Assembly (NCBI RefSeq): GCF_021283545.2
Contig: NZ_CP128540.1
Location: 1,957,501 to 2,021,500 of the forward strand
Reading direction: 5' to 3'
From: Pseudomonas alloputida
GTDB taxonomy: Bacteria; Pseudomonadota; Gammaproteobacteria; Pseudomonadales; Pseudomonadaceae
Length of the DNA stretch: 64,000 bases
The position numbers and the translations under genes are program-made. Under the pieces are notes generated by a model, which had not been told where the DNA came from, did not search any database, and saw only the letters and a list, made by a program, of their open reading frames with translations. This document shows positions 39,154 to 50,676 of the stretch, one piece after another. The number at the start of each line of letters is the position of its first letter. Position 1 is the first letter of the stretch.

Positions 39154-41985
39154 ATGCAAGAAAGCGTGATGCAGCGCATGTGGGATAGCGCCCACCTTTC
39201 AGGTGGTAACGCTGCATATGTGGAAGAGCTCTACGAGCTCTACCTGCACGACCCTAACGCTGTGCCAGAAGAGTGGCGCACTTACTTCCAGAAGTTGCCA
39301 GCCGACGGCAGCACCGCTACTGATGTATCGCACTCGACAATCCGCGACCATTTCGTACTGCTGGCAAAGAACCAGCGCCGCGCCCAACCGGTTTCCGCCG
39401 GGAGCGTGAGCAGTGAACACGAGAAGAAGCAGGTTGAAGTTCTGCGACTGATCCAGGCCTATCGTATGCGCGGCCATCAGGCTGCCAAGCTCGACCCGTT
39501 GGGGTTGTGGCAGCGCCCTGCGCCCGTAGACCTGTCGATCAATCACTACGGCTTGACCAATGCCGATCTTGATACGACCTTCCGTGCCGGCGACCTGTTC
39601 ATCGGCAAAGAGGAGGCGAGCCTACGCGACATCTTCGATGCACTCCAGAAGACATATTGTCGCACCATTGGCGCCGAATTCACCCACATCGTCGATTCCG
39701 AGCAGCGCAGCTGGTTCCAGCAGCGCCTGGAAAGCGTGCGCGGCCGTCCGGAGTATTCCGCTGACGTGCAGGCCCACCTGCTCGAGCGCGTAACCGCCGG
39801 TGAGGGCCTGGAAAAGTACCTGGGCACCAAGTACCCGGGCACCAAGCGATTCGGCCTTGAAGGCGGCGAGAGCCTGATTCCGATGCTGGATGAAATGATC
39901 CAGCGTTCCGGCTCTTACGGCGCCAAGGAGGTCGTGATCGGCATGGCCCACCGTGGCCGCCTGAACGTGCTGGTGAACACCTTCGGCAAGAACCCGCGCG
40001 AGCTGTTCGACGAGTTCGAAGGCAAGAAGATGAACGAGCTGGGCTCCGGTGACGTGAAGTATCACCAGGGCTTCTCCTCGAACGTGATGACCCCGGGTGG
40101 CGAAGTGCACCTGGCCATGGCGTTCAACCCGTCCCACCTGGAAATCGTTTCGCCGGTGGTCGAGGGTTCGGTGCGCGCCCGTCAGGACCGCCGCAACGAC
40201 ACCGTTGGCGACAAGGTGGTGCCGATCTCGATCCACGGCGACGCTGCGTTCGCTGGCCAGGGCGTGGTCATGGAAACCTTCCAGATGTCGCAGACCCGCG
40301 GTTTCAAGACCGGCGGTACCGTGCACATCGTGATCAACAACCAGGTTGGTTTCACCATCAGCAACCCGCTGGATGCGCGCTCCACCGAGTACGCGACCGA
40401 CGTTGCCAAGATGATCCAGGCACCGATCCTGCACGTGAACGGCGATGACCCGGAAGCCGTGCTGTTCGTTACCCAGCTGGCCATCGACTATCGCATGCAG
40501 TTCAAGCGTGACGTGGTCATCGACCTGGTCTGCTACCGTCGCCGTGGCCACAACGAGGCTGACGAGCCTAACGGCACCCAGCCGCTGATGTACCAGCAGA
40601 TCAGCAAGCAGCGCACTACCCGTGAGCTGTATGCCGAGCAGCTGATCCAGGCCGGTCGCATCGACGCCGAGCGCGCTCAGGCCAAGATCGACGAGTACCG
40701 CAACGCGCTGGACAATGGCCTGCACGTGGTAAAAAGCCTGGTCAAGGAGCCGAACCGCGAGCTGTTCGTCGACTGGCGTCCGTACCTGGGCCATGCCTGG
40801 ACCGCGCGTCACGACACCCGTTTCGACCTCAAGACCCTGCAGGATCTGTCGGCCAAGCTGCTCGAGCTGCCGGAAGGTTTCGTGGTCCAGCGTCAGGTGT
40901 CGAAGATCTACGAAGACCGTCAGAAGATGCAGGCCGGTGGCTTGCCGATCAACTGGGGTTATGCAGAGACCATGGCTTACGCCACCCTGCAGTTCGAAGG
41001 TCACCCGATCCGCATGACCGGCCAGGACATCGGCCGTGGCACCTTCTCGCACCGTCACGCGGTGTTGCACAACCAGAAGGACGCCAGCACCTACATTCCG
41101 TTGCAGAACCTGTTCCCAGGCCAGCCACGTTTCGATCTGTACGATTCGTTCCTGTCCGAGGAAGCGGTACTGGCCTTCGAATACGGCTACTCCACCACCA
41201 TGCCGAACGCGCTGGTGATCTGGGAAGCCCAGTTCGGCGACTTCGCCAACGGTGCGCAAGTGGTGATCGACCAGTTCATCACCAGTGGTGAGCACAAGTG
41301 GGGCCGCCTGTGCGGTCTGACCATGCTGCTGCCACACGGCTATGAAGGGCAGGGGCCGGAGCACTCCTCCGCGCGTCTGGAGCGTTACCTGCAGCTGTGC
41401 GCCGAGCACAACATCCAGGTCTGCGTACCGACGACGCCGGCACAGATTTACCACCTGCTGCGTCGCCAGGTCATTCGCCCGCTGCGCAAGCCGCTGGTAG
41501 TCCTGACGCCGAAGTCGCTGCTGCGCCACAAGCTGGCCATCTCGACCCTGGAAGACCTGGCAGAAGGCTCGTTCCAGACCGTGATCCCGGAAATCGACGC
41601 AATCGATCCGGCCAAGGTCGAGCGTCTGGTGCTGTGCAGCGGCAAGGTCTACTACGACCTGCTGGAAAAACGCCGTGCCGAAGGCCGCGAAGACATCGCC
41701 ATCCTGCGTATCGAGCAGCTGTATCCGTTCCCTGAGGACGATCTGGTCGAAATCCTCGCCCCTTACACCAACCTCAAGCATGCGGTCTGGTGTCAGGAAG
41801 AGCCGATGAACCAGGGCGCCTGGTACAGCAGCCAGCACCACATGCGCCGTATCCTGGGCCGCCACAACAAGGCACTGGTCCTGGAATACGCCGGTCGCGA
41901 CGCTTCTGCCGCGCCAGCCTGTGGTTACGCTTCGAAGCACGCCGAACAGCAGGAAAAACTGCTGCAAGACGCCTTCACTGTCTAA
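39154..41985 (+). CDS. sucA: 2-Oxoglutarate dehydrogenase E1 component
   Basis: The 943-aa thiamine diphosphate enzyme decarboxylates 2-oxoglutarate and passes the succinyl group to SucB. It shows the N-terminal SGGNAAYVEELYELYLHDP segment that binds E2, the substrate-site region GMAHRGRLNVLVNT, the ThDP/Mg motif beginning HGDAAFAGQGVV and ending near NNQVGFT, and the C-terminal pyrimidine-binding half (RLCGLTMLLPHGYEGQGPEH). It is the first suc gene. Confidence 0.97.
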   Translation: MQESVMQRMWDSAHLSGGNAAYVEELYELYLHDPNAVPEEWRTYFQKLPADGSTATDVSHSTIRDHFVLLAKNQRRAQPVSAGSVSSEHEKKQVEVLRLIQAYRMRGHQAAKLDPLGLWQRPAPVDLSINHYGLTNADLDTTFRAGDLFIGKEEASLRDIFDALQKTYCRTIGAEFTHIVDSEQRSWFQQRLESVRGRPEYSADVQAHLLERVTAGEGLEKYLGTKYPGTKRFGLEGGESLIPMLDEMIQRSGSYGAKEVVIGMAHRGRLNVLVNTFGKNPRELFDEFEGKKMNELGSGDVKYHQGFSSNVMTPGGEVHLAMAFNPSHLEIVSPVVEGSVRARQDRRNDTVGDKVVPISIHGDAAFAGQGVVMETFQMSQTRGFKTGGTVHIVINNQVGFTISNPLDARSTEYATDVAKMIQAPILHVNGDDPEAVLFVTQLAIDYRMQFKRDVVIDLVCYRRRGHNEADEPNGTQPLMYQQISKQRTTRELYAEQLIQAGRIDAERAQAKIDEYRNALDNGLHVVKSLVKEPNRELFVDWRPYLGHAWTARHDTRFDLKTLQDLSAKLLELPEGFVVQRQVSKIYEDRQKMQAGGLPINWGYAETMAYATLQFEGHPIRMTGQDIGRGTFSHRHAVLHNQKDASTYIPLQNLFPGQPRFDLYDSFLSEEAVLAFEYGYSTTMPNALVIWEAQFGDFANGAQVVIDQFITSGEHKWGRLCGLTMLLPHGYEGQGPEHSSARLERYLQLCAEHNIQVCVPTTPAQIYHLLRRQVIRPLRKPLVVLTPKSLLRHKLAISTLEDLAEGSFQTVIPEIDAIDPAKVERLVLCSGKVYYDLLEKRRAEGREDIAILRIEQLYPFPEDDLVEILAPYTNLKHAVWCQEEPMNQGAWYSSQHHMRRILGRHNKALVLEYAGRDASAAPACGYASKHAEQQEKLLQDAFTV

Positions 41986-42027
41986 CGCCTTCGCGCACCT
42001 GAAACCGAATTTAAGGAAACACAGATA

Positions 42028-43251
42028 ATGGCTATCGAGATCAAAGCCCCAACCTTCCCGGAATCGGTTGCCGATGGCACCGTTGCCACCTGGCACAAGA
42101 AGCCGGGCGAAGCCGTCAAGCGTGACGAGCTGATCGTCGACATCGAGACTGACAAGGTTGTCCTGGAAGTACTGGCTACTGCCGATGGCGTGCTGGGCGA
42201 CATCGTCAAGGGCGAGGGCGACACCGTCCTGTCCGACGAATTGCTGGGTTCGATCGTTGAGGGCGGTGCTGCCGCTGCGCCTGCCGCGGCAGCCGCACCT
42301 GCAGCTGCTCCGGCCGCTGCTGCCGCTGACGCCGGCGAAGATGACCCGATCGCAGCCCCGGCCGCGCGCAAGCTGGCTGAAGAAAACGGCATCGACCTGG
42401 CTACCGTTGCAGGTACCGGTAAAGGCGGTCGCGTCACCAAGGAAGACGTGGTTGCTGCTGTTGCCAAGAAGAAGTCGGCACCTGCCGCTGCACCGGCTGC
42501 CAAGCCTGCCGCTGCTGCCGCTGCCCCGGTTGTCGTCGCCGCTGGCGACCGTACCGAGAAGCGTGTGCCGATGACCCGCCTGCGTGCCAAGATCGCCGAG
42601 CGCCTGGTCGAAGCCCAGTCGAACATGGCGATGCTGACCACCTTCAACGAAGTGGACATGACCGAAGTCATGGCCCTGCGTTCGAAGTACAAGGACCTGT
42701 TCGAGAAGACCCACAATGGCGTGCGGCTGGGCTTCATGTCGTTCTTCGTCAAAGCCGCTACCGAAGCGCTGAAGCGCTTCCCGGCCGTCAACGCCTCGAT
42801 CGACGGCAACGACATCGTCTACCACGGCTTCGCCGACGTCGGTGTTGCCGTGTCCAGCGACCGTGGCCTGGTGGTGCCGGTGCTGCGTAACGCCGAGTCG
42901 ATGAGCCTGGCTGAAATCGAGAACGGCATCGCTACCTTCGGCAAGAAGGCCCGTGACGGCAAACTGTCCATCGAAGAGATGACCGGTGGCACCTTCACCA
43001 TCACCAACGGTGGCACCTTCGGTTCGATGATGTCGACCCCGATCGTCAACCCGCCGCAGGCCGCCATTCTCGGCATGCACAACATCATCCAGCGCCCGAT
43101 GGCCATCAATGGCCAGGTCGTGATTCGCCCGATGATGTACCTGGCGCTGTCGTACGATCACCGCCTGATCGACGGCAAGGAAGCGGTAACCTTCCTGGTC
43201 ACTATCAAGAACCTGCTGGAAGATCCGTCCCGCCTGCTGCTGGACATCTAA
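42028..43251 (+). CDS. sucB: Dihydrolipoyl succinyltransferase E2 component
   Basis: The 407-aa protein has one lipoyl domain (Lys in [12 protein letters not shown], near residue 43). Ala/Pro-rich linkers flank an E3-binding domain ([19 protein letters not shown], near 113). The catalytic domain has the motif [13 protein letters not shown] near the end. It forms the core of the 2-oxoglutarate dehydrogenase complex. It follows sucA by 42 bases. Confidence 0.97.
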
Positions 43252-43274
43252 CCCTCTGGCTGCGTACCGTGCCG

Positions 43275-43300
43275 GGCCTGGCTTCGCAAGAAGCCAGGCC
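43275..43300. other. Perfect hairpin between sucB and lpdG
   Basis: GGCCTGGCTTC-GCAA-GAAGCCAGGCC is an 11-bp perfect stem with a GNRA tetraloop in the 93-base gap. There is no T-tract. It may stabilise the upstream mRNA or cause partial termination, setting the sucAB to lpdG ratio. Confidence 0.65.
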
Positions 43301-43320
43301 GCGCGGTTCGCGGCTTGTAG

Positions 43321-44781
<1,461 letters not shown>

Positions 44782-44952
44782 TTATAAGAAACCACGGCGG
44801 GCTGCCCGTCGTGAGTCTTGCGTGCATGACTCACCGCGGAAAGTCCGCCGGACCGGATCACACGGGAAACCCGGGGTCAACGGTCACAGGTGGTGCGGCG
44901 CCACTGATGGCGCAGCGCCGAAGCGCAGTACCTAACGAAGACGGTAAAAAGC
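44782..44952 (+). promoter_or_regulatory. Structured leader of sucC
   Basis: The 171-base gap is packed with short stems: 44793-44801 with 44805-44813; GTGAGTC/GACTCAC (44811-44817 with 44828-44834); GCGGA/TCCGC (44836-44840 with 44844-44848); CGGG/CCCG (44863-44866 with 44870-44873); GCGCCA/TGGCGC (44898-44903 with 44908-44913). The first two share bases 44811-44813, so both cannot be fully formed at once. A conserved sucC RNA motif is described in pseudomonads, and this is a likely example, though I could not align it. Confidence 0.65.
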
Positions 44953-46119
44953 ATGAATCTTCACGAGTATCAGGGTAAGCAGCTGTTCGCTGAGTACGGC
45001 CTGCCAGTTTCCAAGGGTTTCGCAGTCGACACCCCTGAGCAAGCTGCAGAAGCCTGCGACAAGATCGGCGGGAACGAGTGGGTTGTAAAAGCCCAGGTTC
45101 ACGCGGGTGGTCGCGGTAAAGCGGGCGGCGTAAAGCTGGTTCGCAGCAAGGAAGACGCCAAGGCGTTCGCTGCACAGTGGTTGGGCAAGAATCTGGTTAC
45201 CTACCAGACCGATGCCAACGGTCAACCCGTCTCCAAGATTCTGGTCGAATCCTGCACTGACATCGCCAAAGAGCTGTACCTGGGCGCTGTAGTCGATCGT
45301 TCGAGCCGCCGTATCGTGTTCATGGCTTCCACCGAAGGTGGCGTGGACATCGAGAAAGTCGCTCACGAAACGCCTGAGAAAATCCTCAAGGCCACCATCG
45401 ACCCACTGGTCGGCGCTCAGCCGTTCCAGGGTCGCGAGCTGGCTTTCCAGCTGGGCCTGGAAGGCAAGCAAGTTCAACAGTTCGCCAAGATCTTCGTTGG
45501 CCTGGCCAAGCTGTTCAAGGATCATGACCTGGCGCTGCTGGAAGTGAACCCGCTGGTGATCAAGGCCGATGGCGACCTGCACTGCCTCGATGCCAAGATC
45601 AACATCGACGCCAACGCCATGTACCGTCAGCCGAAGCTGAAAACCTTCCACGACCCGTCGCAGGACGACGCCCGTGAAGCCCACGCTGCCAAGTTCGAAC
45701 TGAACTACGTTGCCCTTGAAGGCAACATCGGCTGCATGGTCAACGGTGCCGGCCTGGCCATGGGTACCATGGACATCGTCAACCTGCACGGCGGCAAGCC
45801 GGCCAACTTCCTCGACGTTGGCGGTGGTGCTACCAAAGAGCGCGTTACCGAAGCGTTCAAGATCATTCTGTCCGACAGCAATGTCGCGGCCGTTCTGGTC
45901 AACATCTTCGGCGGCATCGTTCGCTGCGACATGATTGCCGAAGGCATCATCGGTGCAGTGAAAGAAGTTGGCGTTAAAGTTCCGGTCGTCGTTCGCCTCG
46001 AAGGCAACAACGCCGAACTGGGCGCTAAAGTACTGGCAGAAAGCGGTTTGAACATCATTGCGGCAACCAGCCTGACCGACGCTGCTCAACAAGTTGTCAA
46101 AGCTGCGGAGGGCAAGTAA
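44953..46119 (+). CDS. sucC: Succinyl-CoA synthetase beta subunit
   Basis: The 388-aa ATP-grasp subunit begins [19 protein letters not shown], with the nucleotide-binding [16 protein letters not shown] and the subunit-contact and phosphate regions [19 protein letters not shown] and [16 protein letters not shown]. It converts succinyl-CoA to succinate with ATP or GTP formation. Its stop codon overlaps the sucD start (TAATG). Confidence 0.97.
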
Positions 46120-47003
46120 TGAGCGTCCTGATCAATAAAGATACCAAAGTCATCTGCCAGGGCTTCACCGGCTCGCAGGGTACTTTCCACTCCGAACAGG
46201 CCATTGCCTACGGCACCAAGATGGTCGGCGGCGTAACCCCAGGCAAGGGTGGCACCACCCACCTGGGCCTGCCGGTGTTCAACACCGTCAAGGAAGCCGT
46301 GGAAGCGACCGGCGCTGACGCTTCGGTCATCTACGTACCGGCTCCGTTCTGCAAAGACTCGATCCTGGAAGCTGCCTTTGGCGGCATCAAGCTGATCGTC
46401 TGCATCACCGAAGGCATTCCTACCCTGGACATGCTGGATGCCAAGGTCAAGTGCGACGAGCTGGGCGTGACCCTGATCGGCCCTAACTGCCCAGGTGTCA
46501 TCACCCCGGGCGAGTGCAAGATCGGCATCATGCCAGGCCACATCCACTTGCCAGGCAAGGTCGGTATCGTTTCGCGTTCCGGCACTCTGACCTACGAAGC
46601 TGTGAAGCAGACTACCGACGCCGGCTTCGGCCAGTCGACCTGCGTCGGCATCGGCGGTGACCCAATCCCGGGCTCCAACTTCATCGACATCCTGAAGCTG
46701 TTCCAGGAAGACCCGAAGACCGAAGCGATCGTCATGATCGGTGAGATCGGCGGTTCGGCTGAAGAAGAAGCTGCGGCCTACATCAAGGCCCACGTCACCA
46801 AGCCTGTCGTTTCCTACATCGCCGGTGTTACTGCACCTGCGGGCAAGCGCATGGGCCACGCTGGCGCCATCATCTCCGGCGGCAAGGGCACTGCGGACGA
46901 GAAGTTCGCCGCCCTGCAGGACGCGGGTGTGAAAACCGTGCGTTCCCTGGCTGACATCGGCAAGGCCCTGGCCGAGCTGACTGGCTGGGAAGCCAAGAAG
47001 TAA
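46119..47003 (+). CDS. sucD: Succinyl-CoA synthetase alpha subunit
   Basis: The 294-aa subunit binds CoA ([18 protein letters not shown]) and carries the phosphorylated His in [14 protein letters not shown], with [15 protein letters not shown] and [16 protein letters not shown] between. It forms the heterodimer unit with SucC. It is the last gene of the TCA block. Confidence 0.97.
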   Translation: MSVLINKDTKVICQGFTGSQGTFHSEQAIAYGTKMVGGVTPGKGGTTHLGLPVFNTVKEAVEATGADASVIYVPAPFCKDSILEAAFGGIKLIVCITEGIPTLDMLDAKVKCDELGVTLIGPNCPGVITPGECKIGIMPGHIHLPGKVGIVSRSGTLTYEAVKQTTDAGFGQSTCVGIGGDPIPGSNFIDILKLFQEDPKTEAIVMIGEIGGSAEEEAAAYIKAHVTKPVVSYIAGVTAPAGKRMGHAGAIISGGKGTADEKFAALQDAGVKTVRSLADIGKALAELTGWEAKK

Positions 47004-47029
47004 TACTGCTACACCCCCCACGCGCACAG

Positions 47030-47052
47030 AGGCCACCTTCGGGTGGCCTTTG
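47030..47052 (+). terminator. sucD terminator
   Basis: AGGCCACC-TTCG-GGTGGCCT is a perfect 8-bp stem with a UUCG tetraloop, followed by a short T run. Confidence 0.8.
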
Positions 47053-47067
47053 TCGTATGTGGGGTTC

Positions 47068-47101
47068 GTAGGAGCGGGTTTACCCGCGAAGAGGCCGGTG
47101 C
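47068..47101. repeat. P. putida-type REP element
   Basis: GTAGGAGCGGGTTTACCCGC followed by GAAGAGGCCGG matches the 35-bp extragenic REP described in P. putida (inverse orientation). The core GCGGGTTTACCCGC is an imperfect palindrome. Confidence 0.9.
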
Positions 47102-47406
47102 TGGCAATAGAGATTCTTCGATAGGTTTGATAGGAATTTTCACGCAGACGAATGTTTCAATCCGAGGATAATACCTGCCGTCCTCGGTCACACAGACGAC
47201 AAACATGTACGCACATCGGACAAGCAGCACTGTGCCAGTGCGTTTGACTGACAAACCAGTTACATTACGCGTTCACTCTGTGCCCGTACCCCAAAAGGGA
47301 ACGACACGCTAAACGGGTCTGGCCTATCAAGCCGGGCAGCATTTCCCCTTACCCAAAGGGAAATCCCCTCTCGAATCCCGATTTCAGCAGTGTGGTACTA
47401 CCTTAA

Positions 47407-48720
47407 ATGAAAGTTCTCAAAGGCCAGGATATCCTGGCGCTTGGCTTTATGACGTTTGCGCTTTTCGTGGGTGCAGGCAATATCATCTTCCCGCCTATCG
47501 TCGGCCTGCAGTCTGGCCCGCACGTATGGATGGCGGCCCTGGGCTTCCTGGTCACTGCCGTGGGCCTGCCGGTCATCACGGTGGTCGCCCTGGCCAAGGT
47601 CGGTGGCGGCATGGATGCACTGAGCAGCCCGATCGGCAAGTTCTTCGGCGGCCTGCTGGCAGCCGTGTGCTACCTGTCGGTCGGCCCATTGTTCGCCACC
47701 CCGCGTACGGCCACCGTGTCGTTCGAAGTGGGCGTTGCACCGCTGACCGGTGAAAGCCCGCTGGCGCTGTTCATCTACAGCCTGGTGTACTTCATCGTCG
47801 TGCTGGCCGTGTCCATGTACCCTGGCAAGTTGCTCGACACCGTGGGCCGCTTCCTGGCACCGTTGAAGATCATTGCCCTGGCCGTACTGGGCATCGCTGC
47901 CTTCGCGCTGCCCGCCGGTAGCATTGGTGACGCACAGCCTGCCTATGCTGCCGCTGCGTTCTCCAAGGGCTTCTCTGATGGCTACCTGACCATGGATACC
48001 CTGGGTGCCCTTGTGTTCGGTATCGTCATTGTCAATGCCATTCGCTCGCGCGGTGTCGAGTCGCCGAGGCTGATTACCCGCTACGCCATCATCGCCGGCC
48101 TGATCGCCGGTGTCGGGCTGGCCCTGGTCTACATCAGCCTGTTCCGCCTGGGTGCCACCAGCCACGACATCGCGGCTGACGCCACCAACGGTGCGGCGGT
48201 GCTGCATGCCTACGTACAGCATACCTTCGGCTCCCTGGGCAGCGGCTTCCTGGCCGTGCTGATCGCGCTGGCCTGCCTGGTGACCGCGGTTGGCCTGACC
48301 TGTGCCTGCGCCGAGTACTTCAGCCAGATCCTGCCGCTGTCGTACCGCGCGCTGGTGGTGATCCTCGCCGGCTTCTCGCTGCTGATTTCCAACCTTGGCC
48401 TGACCAAGCTGATCATGTTCTCGATCCCGGTGCTCACCGCCATTTATCCGCCGTGCATCGTGGTGGTTGGCCTGAGCTTCGTGAAAGACCTGTGGAACTC
48501 GCCAACGCGCATCCTGGCACCCGTGATGCTGGTATCGCTGTTGTTCGGCATGGTCGATGCGATCAAGGGCAGCAGCCTTGCCCACGTGTTGCCAGACTTC
48601 ATGGCGCACCTGCCATTGAGTGATGCCGGCATGGCCTGGCTGGTACCTTCGGTGGTGACCCTGGTGGGTGCCGTGGCCTGCGACCGCATGCTCGGCAAGC
48701 CGCGCGAGGCGCTGGCCTGA
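47407..48720 (+). CDS. brnQ: Branched-chain amino acid:cation symporter BrnQ
   Basis: The 437-aa protein has about 12 membrane helices and the LIVCS-family start [27 protein letters not shown]. Further features are [17 protein letters not shown] and [16 protein letters not shown]. It imports leucine, isoleucine and valine with a cation. It stands alone with a terminator on each side. Confidence 0.94.
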   Translation: MKVLKGQDILALGFMTFALFVGAGNIIFPPIVGLQSGPHVWMAALGFLVTAVGLPVITVVALAKVGGGMDALSSPIGKFFGGLLAAVCYLSVGPLFATPRTATVSFEVGVAPLTGESPLALFIYSLVYFIVVLAVSMYPGKLLDTVGRFLAPLKIIALAVLGIAAFALPAGSIGDAQPAYAAAAFSKGFSDGYLTMDTLGALVFGIVIVNAIRSRGVESPRLITRYAIIAGLIAGVGLALVYISLFRLGATSHDIAADATNGAAVLHAYVQHTFGSLGSGFLAVLIALACLVTAVGLTCACAEYFSQILPLSYRALVVILAGFSLLISNLGLTKLIMFSIPVLTAIYPPCIVVVGLSFVKDLWNSPTRILAPVMLVSLLFGMVDAIKGSSLAHVLPDFMAHLPLSDAGMAWLVPSVVTLVGAVACDRMLGKPREALA

Positions 48721-48792
48721 CCGGACAAGTGGAAGCCTGAGGGCGGCACCGGCCACAAGCCGAAGGGTGCCCGCCAAGGGTGAAAACAAGAG

Positions 48793-48824
48793 AGCCCCGT
48801 CTCCGAAAGGATGCGGGGCTTTTT
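48793..48824 (+). terminator. brnQ terminator
   Basis: AGCCCCG and CGGGGCT pair around a 14-base loop, followed by TTTT. Confidence 0.85.
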
Positions 48825-48955
48825 GCTGTTTGCCTGTTTCGGCCGCTTCGCAGCAGGTAATGCATTTTTCAGTGTGCAGGTGTGCCTTTTGCCGCTTGCC
48901 AGCGTCGAAATCCGGTCCCTATCCTTTAGGCACATGGCCCTTTCGGTAACCCTGC

Positions 48956-49705
48956 ATGAACTTCATCCAAAGCAACCTCAACAACCTGCTGGCCATCGCC
49001 TGGTTCGCCCTGTGCTGGGGTGGCTATACCCGCTATGCGATCTGGAAGGGGCGCGACACCGCGTGCCTGGCCAGCGTGCTGCACTTGTACCGCGAAGACT
49101 GGATGCGCCGCATGCTGCTGCGCGACAACCGCATCGCCGATGCCAGCGTGATCGGTAACCTGGAGCGCAACGCTTCGTTCTTCGCCTCCAGCACCCTGAT
49201 CATTCTGGCTGGCATCCTCACCGTGCTCGGTGCCTCCGACCGGGCACTGTCATTGCTGGCCGACCTGCCGCTGGTTCAGCAAACATCCCAGGGCATGTCG
49301 GAGATCAAGCTGCTGTGCCTGGCCATGGTATTTGTCTATGCCTTCTTCACGTTCAGCTGGTGCATGCGCCAATACAACTTTGCCGCCGTGCTGGTGGGCT
49401 CGGCGCCGATGATCGGCGAACGGCTGGTCAATGAGCTGGAGCGCAAGGCGTTCGCCTCCCGCGCGGCACGGGTATTGTCGTTGGCGGCTAACCAGTTCAA
49501 CCTGGGGCTGCGTTCGTATTACTTCGGCATGGCCATGTTGAGCTGGTTTATCAGCCCATGGTTGTTCATGGCGATGAGTGTGGGAGTAGTGCTGATTCTG
49601 TACCGTCGAGAGTTCCATTCGGATGTACTCGATGTGATGGTGTTCACACCGACCGAAAGTGTACTGTCGGAGCCGGCCAAGGAAAGCTCGGTTGTTTCCA
49701 ACTGA
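48956..49705 (+). CDS. DUF599 membrane protein
   Basis: The 249-aa protein has about four membrane helices (near residues 10-25, 75-92, 115-135 and 185-215) and the DUF599 features YREDWMRRMLLRDNRIADA and FFTFSWCMRQYNF. The family is widespread in pseudomonads and has no known function. It stands alone between two terminators. Confidence 0.82.
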   Translation: MNFIQSNLNNLLAIAWFALCWGGYTRYAIWKGRDTACLASVLHLYREDWMRRMLLRDNRIADASVIGNLERNASFFASSTLIILAGILTVLGASDRALSLLADLPLVQQTSQGMSEIKLLCLAMVFVYAFFTFSWCMRQYNFAAVLVGSAPMIGERLVNELERKAFASRAARVLSLAANQFNLGLRSYYFGMAMLSWFISPWLFMAMSVGVVLILYRREFHSDVLDVMVFTPTESVLSEPAKESSVVSN

Positions 49706-49732
49706 AACGATTAATCGAAAGTTCGCAGGCAC

Positions 49733-49761
49733 AAAAAAACCCGACATCGTCGGGTTTTTTT
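49733..49761. terminator. Bidirectional terminator after the DUF599 gene
   Basis: AAAAAAACCCGAC (49733-49745) and GTCGGGTTTTTTT (49749-49761) form a perfect 13-bp stem around a 3-base loop. It serves this gene and the converging lipoprotein gene. Confidence 0.92.
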
Positions 49762-49772
49762 GTTTTAGCCAA

Positions 49773-50045
49773 TTACTGCTTGGCAGGTTCTGCCGGTGTA
49801 GTAGGAGCCGGAGTAGCCGGAGCGGCTTCTTCGGCAGCCTTCTGCTCGGCTTCGGCCTGATCTTTGGCAGCTTCGGCGTTTTCCTCGGCGGCTTCGTTCA
49901 TCTTATCCTGAGCTTCACCCATTTTTTCCTGGGCTTGCTCGGCGTGTTGCTGTGCGTCCTGGGCTTTGTCTTCGCTCGCTTTATCGCAAGCAGCCAGGCC
50001 CATGGCAGCGGCCAGCATCAGAGCAAAAGCAAAAGGTTTACGCAT
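49773..50045 (-). CDS. Small Ala/Glu-rich helical lipoprotein
   Basis: The 90-aa protein has a lipoprotein signal (LAAC, Cys near residue 20). A strongly charged heptad-like helix follows, rich in Ala, Glu, Gln and Lys (about 22-70), with a Pro/Ala/Thr tail. It is short and low in complexity, like other small outer-membrane lipoproteins. No function is known. Confidence 0.75.
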   Translation of the reverse strand: MRKPFAFALMLAAAMGLAACDKASEDKAQDAQQHAEQAQEKMGEAQDKMNEAAEENAEAAKDQAEAEQKAAEEAAPATPAPTTPAEPAKQ

Positions 50046-50199
50046 GGGGGTGTTTCTCCTTGGTGGAATAAGTGACTTGTTCCTTCGAGTACAACTACGC
50101 GGAATAAGTTCAACGAAGATTACAGATATATAACGTCCCGTTCTACATGGACTTTTTAACGAATTTATGCCGCTGCCCTGCGGCCGATGGGAACAGCCG

Positions 50200-50676
50200 A
50201 TGAGCGATTCAACCTTGATGGCAATGGCCGAGCGCTTTCTCTCGGCGTTAAAACATTGTCAGCTGTTGCAGATGCGCGTGGCGCAGGCTGATGGCGATGG
50301 CATGACCCTGGTCCTGCCGTGGTCGCCGGCGATTGTCGGCAACCCGCAAACCGGTGCCGTGCACGGCGGTGCGCTGACCACGCTGATGGACACCACCTGT
50401 GGCATGGCCACATTGTGTGTGCTGCCGCGCTTCGAAGTGTGCCCGACGTTGGACCTGCGTATCGACTACATGCACCCGGCTGAGGCCGGCAAGGACATCT
50501 ATGGCCACGCCCAGTGCTACCGTGTTACCCGCGACGTGATCTTCACCCGTGGCACCGCCTACCAGGACGACCCCGACCAGCCCATCTGCCAGGTGGTGGG
50601 CACGTTCATGCGCCTGGGCCAGGAAATCAAGGGCGGCATCCGTTTCGGCGACAGTCTGAAGGAGGGCAAGGCATGA
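50200..50676 (+). CDS. PaaI-type hotdog thioesterase (first of pair)
   Basis: The 158-aa protein has the hotdog-fold thioesterase pattern NPQTGAVHGGALTTLMDTTCG, with Asp in the catalytic region, then LDLRIDYMHPA. It should hydrolyse an acyl-CoA; the substrate is unknown. I chose the ATG at 50200, which has GGGAA upstream, over one 11 codons earlier. Its stop overlaps the start of the next gene (ATGA). Confidence 0.85.
   Translation: MSDSTLMAMAERFLSALKHCQLLQMRVAQADGDGMTLVLPWSPAIVGNPQTGAVHGGALTTLMDTTCGMATLCVLPRFEVCPTLDLRIDYMHPAEAGKDIYGHAQCYRVTRDVIFTRGTAYQDDPDQPICQVVGTFMRLGQEIKGGIRFGDSLKEGKA

Larger units (their letters stand above)
47004..47406. other. sucD-brnQ intergenic region
   Basis: The 403-base gap holds the sucD terminator, one REP element and the brnQ leader. 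ATTTCCC (47341-47347) and GGGAAAT (47358-47364) form a perfect inverted repeat 43 bases before brnQ. I see no clear consensus promoter. An open frame on the minus strand at 47009-47254 runs through the REP and is not called. Confidence 0.6.

Noticed and set aside
47009..47254. An 81-codon minus-strand frame after sucD
   Set aside because: It reads through the terminator and REP element.
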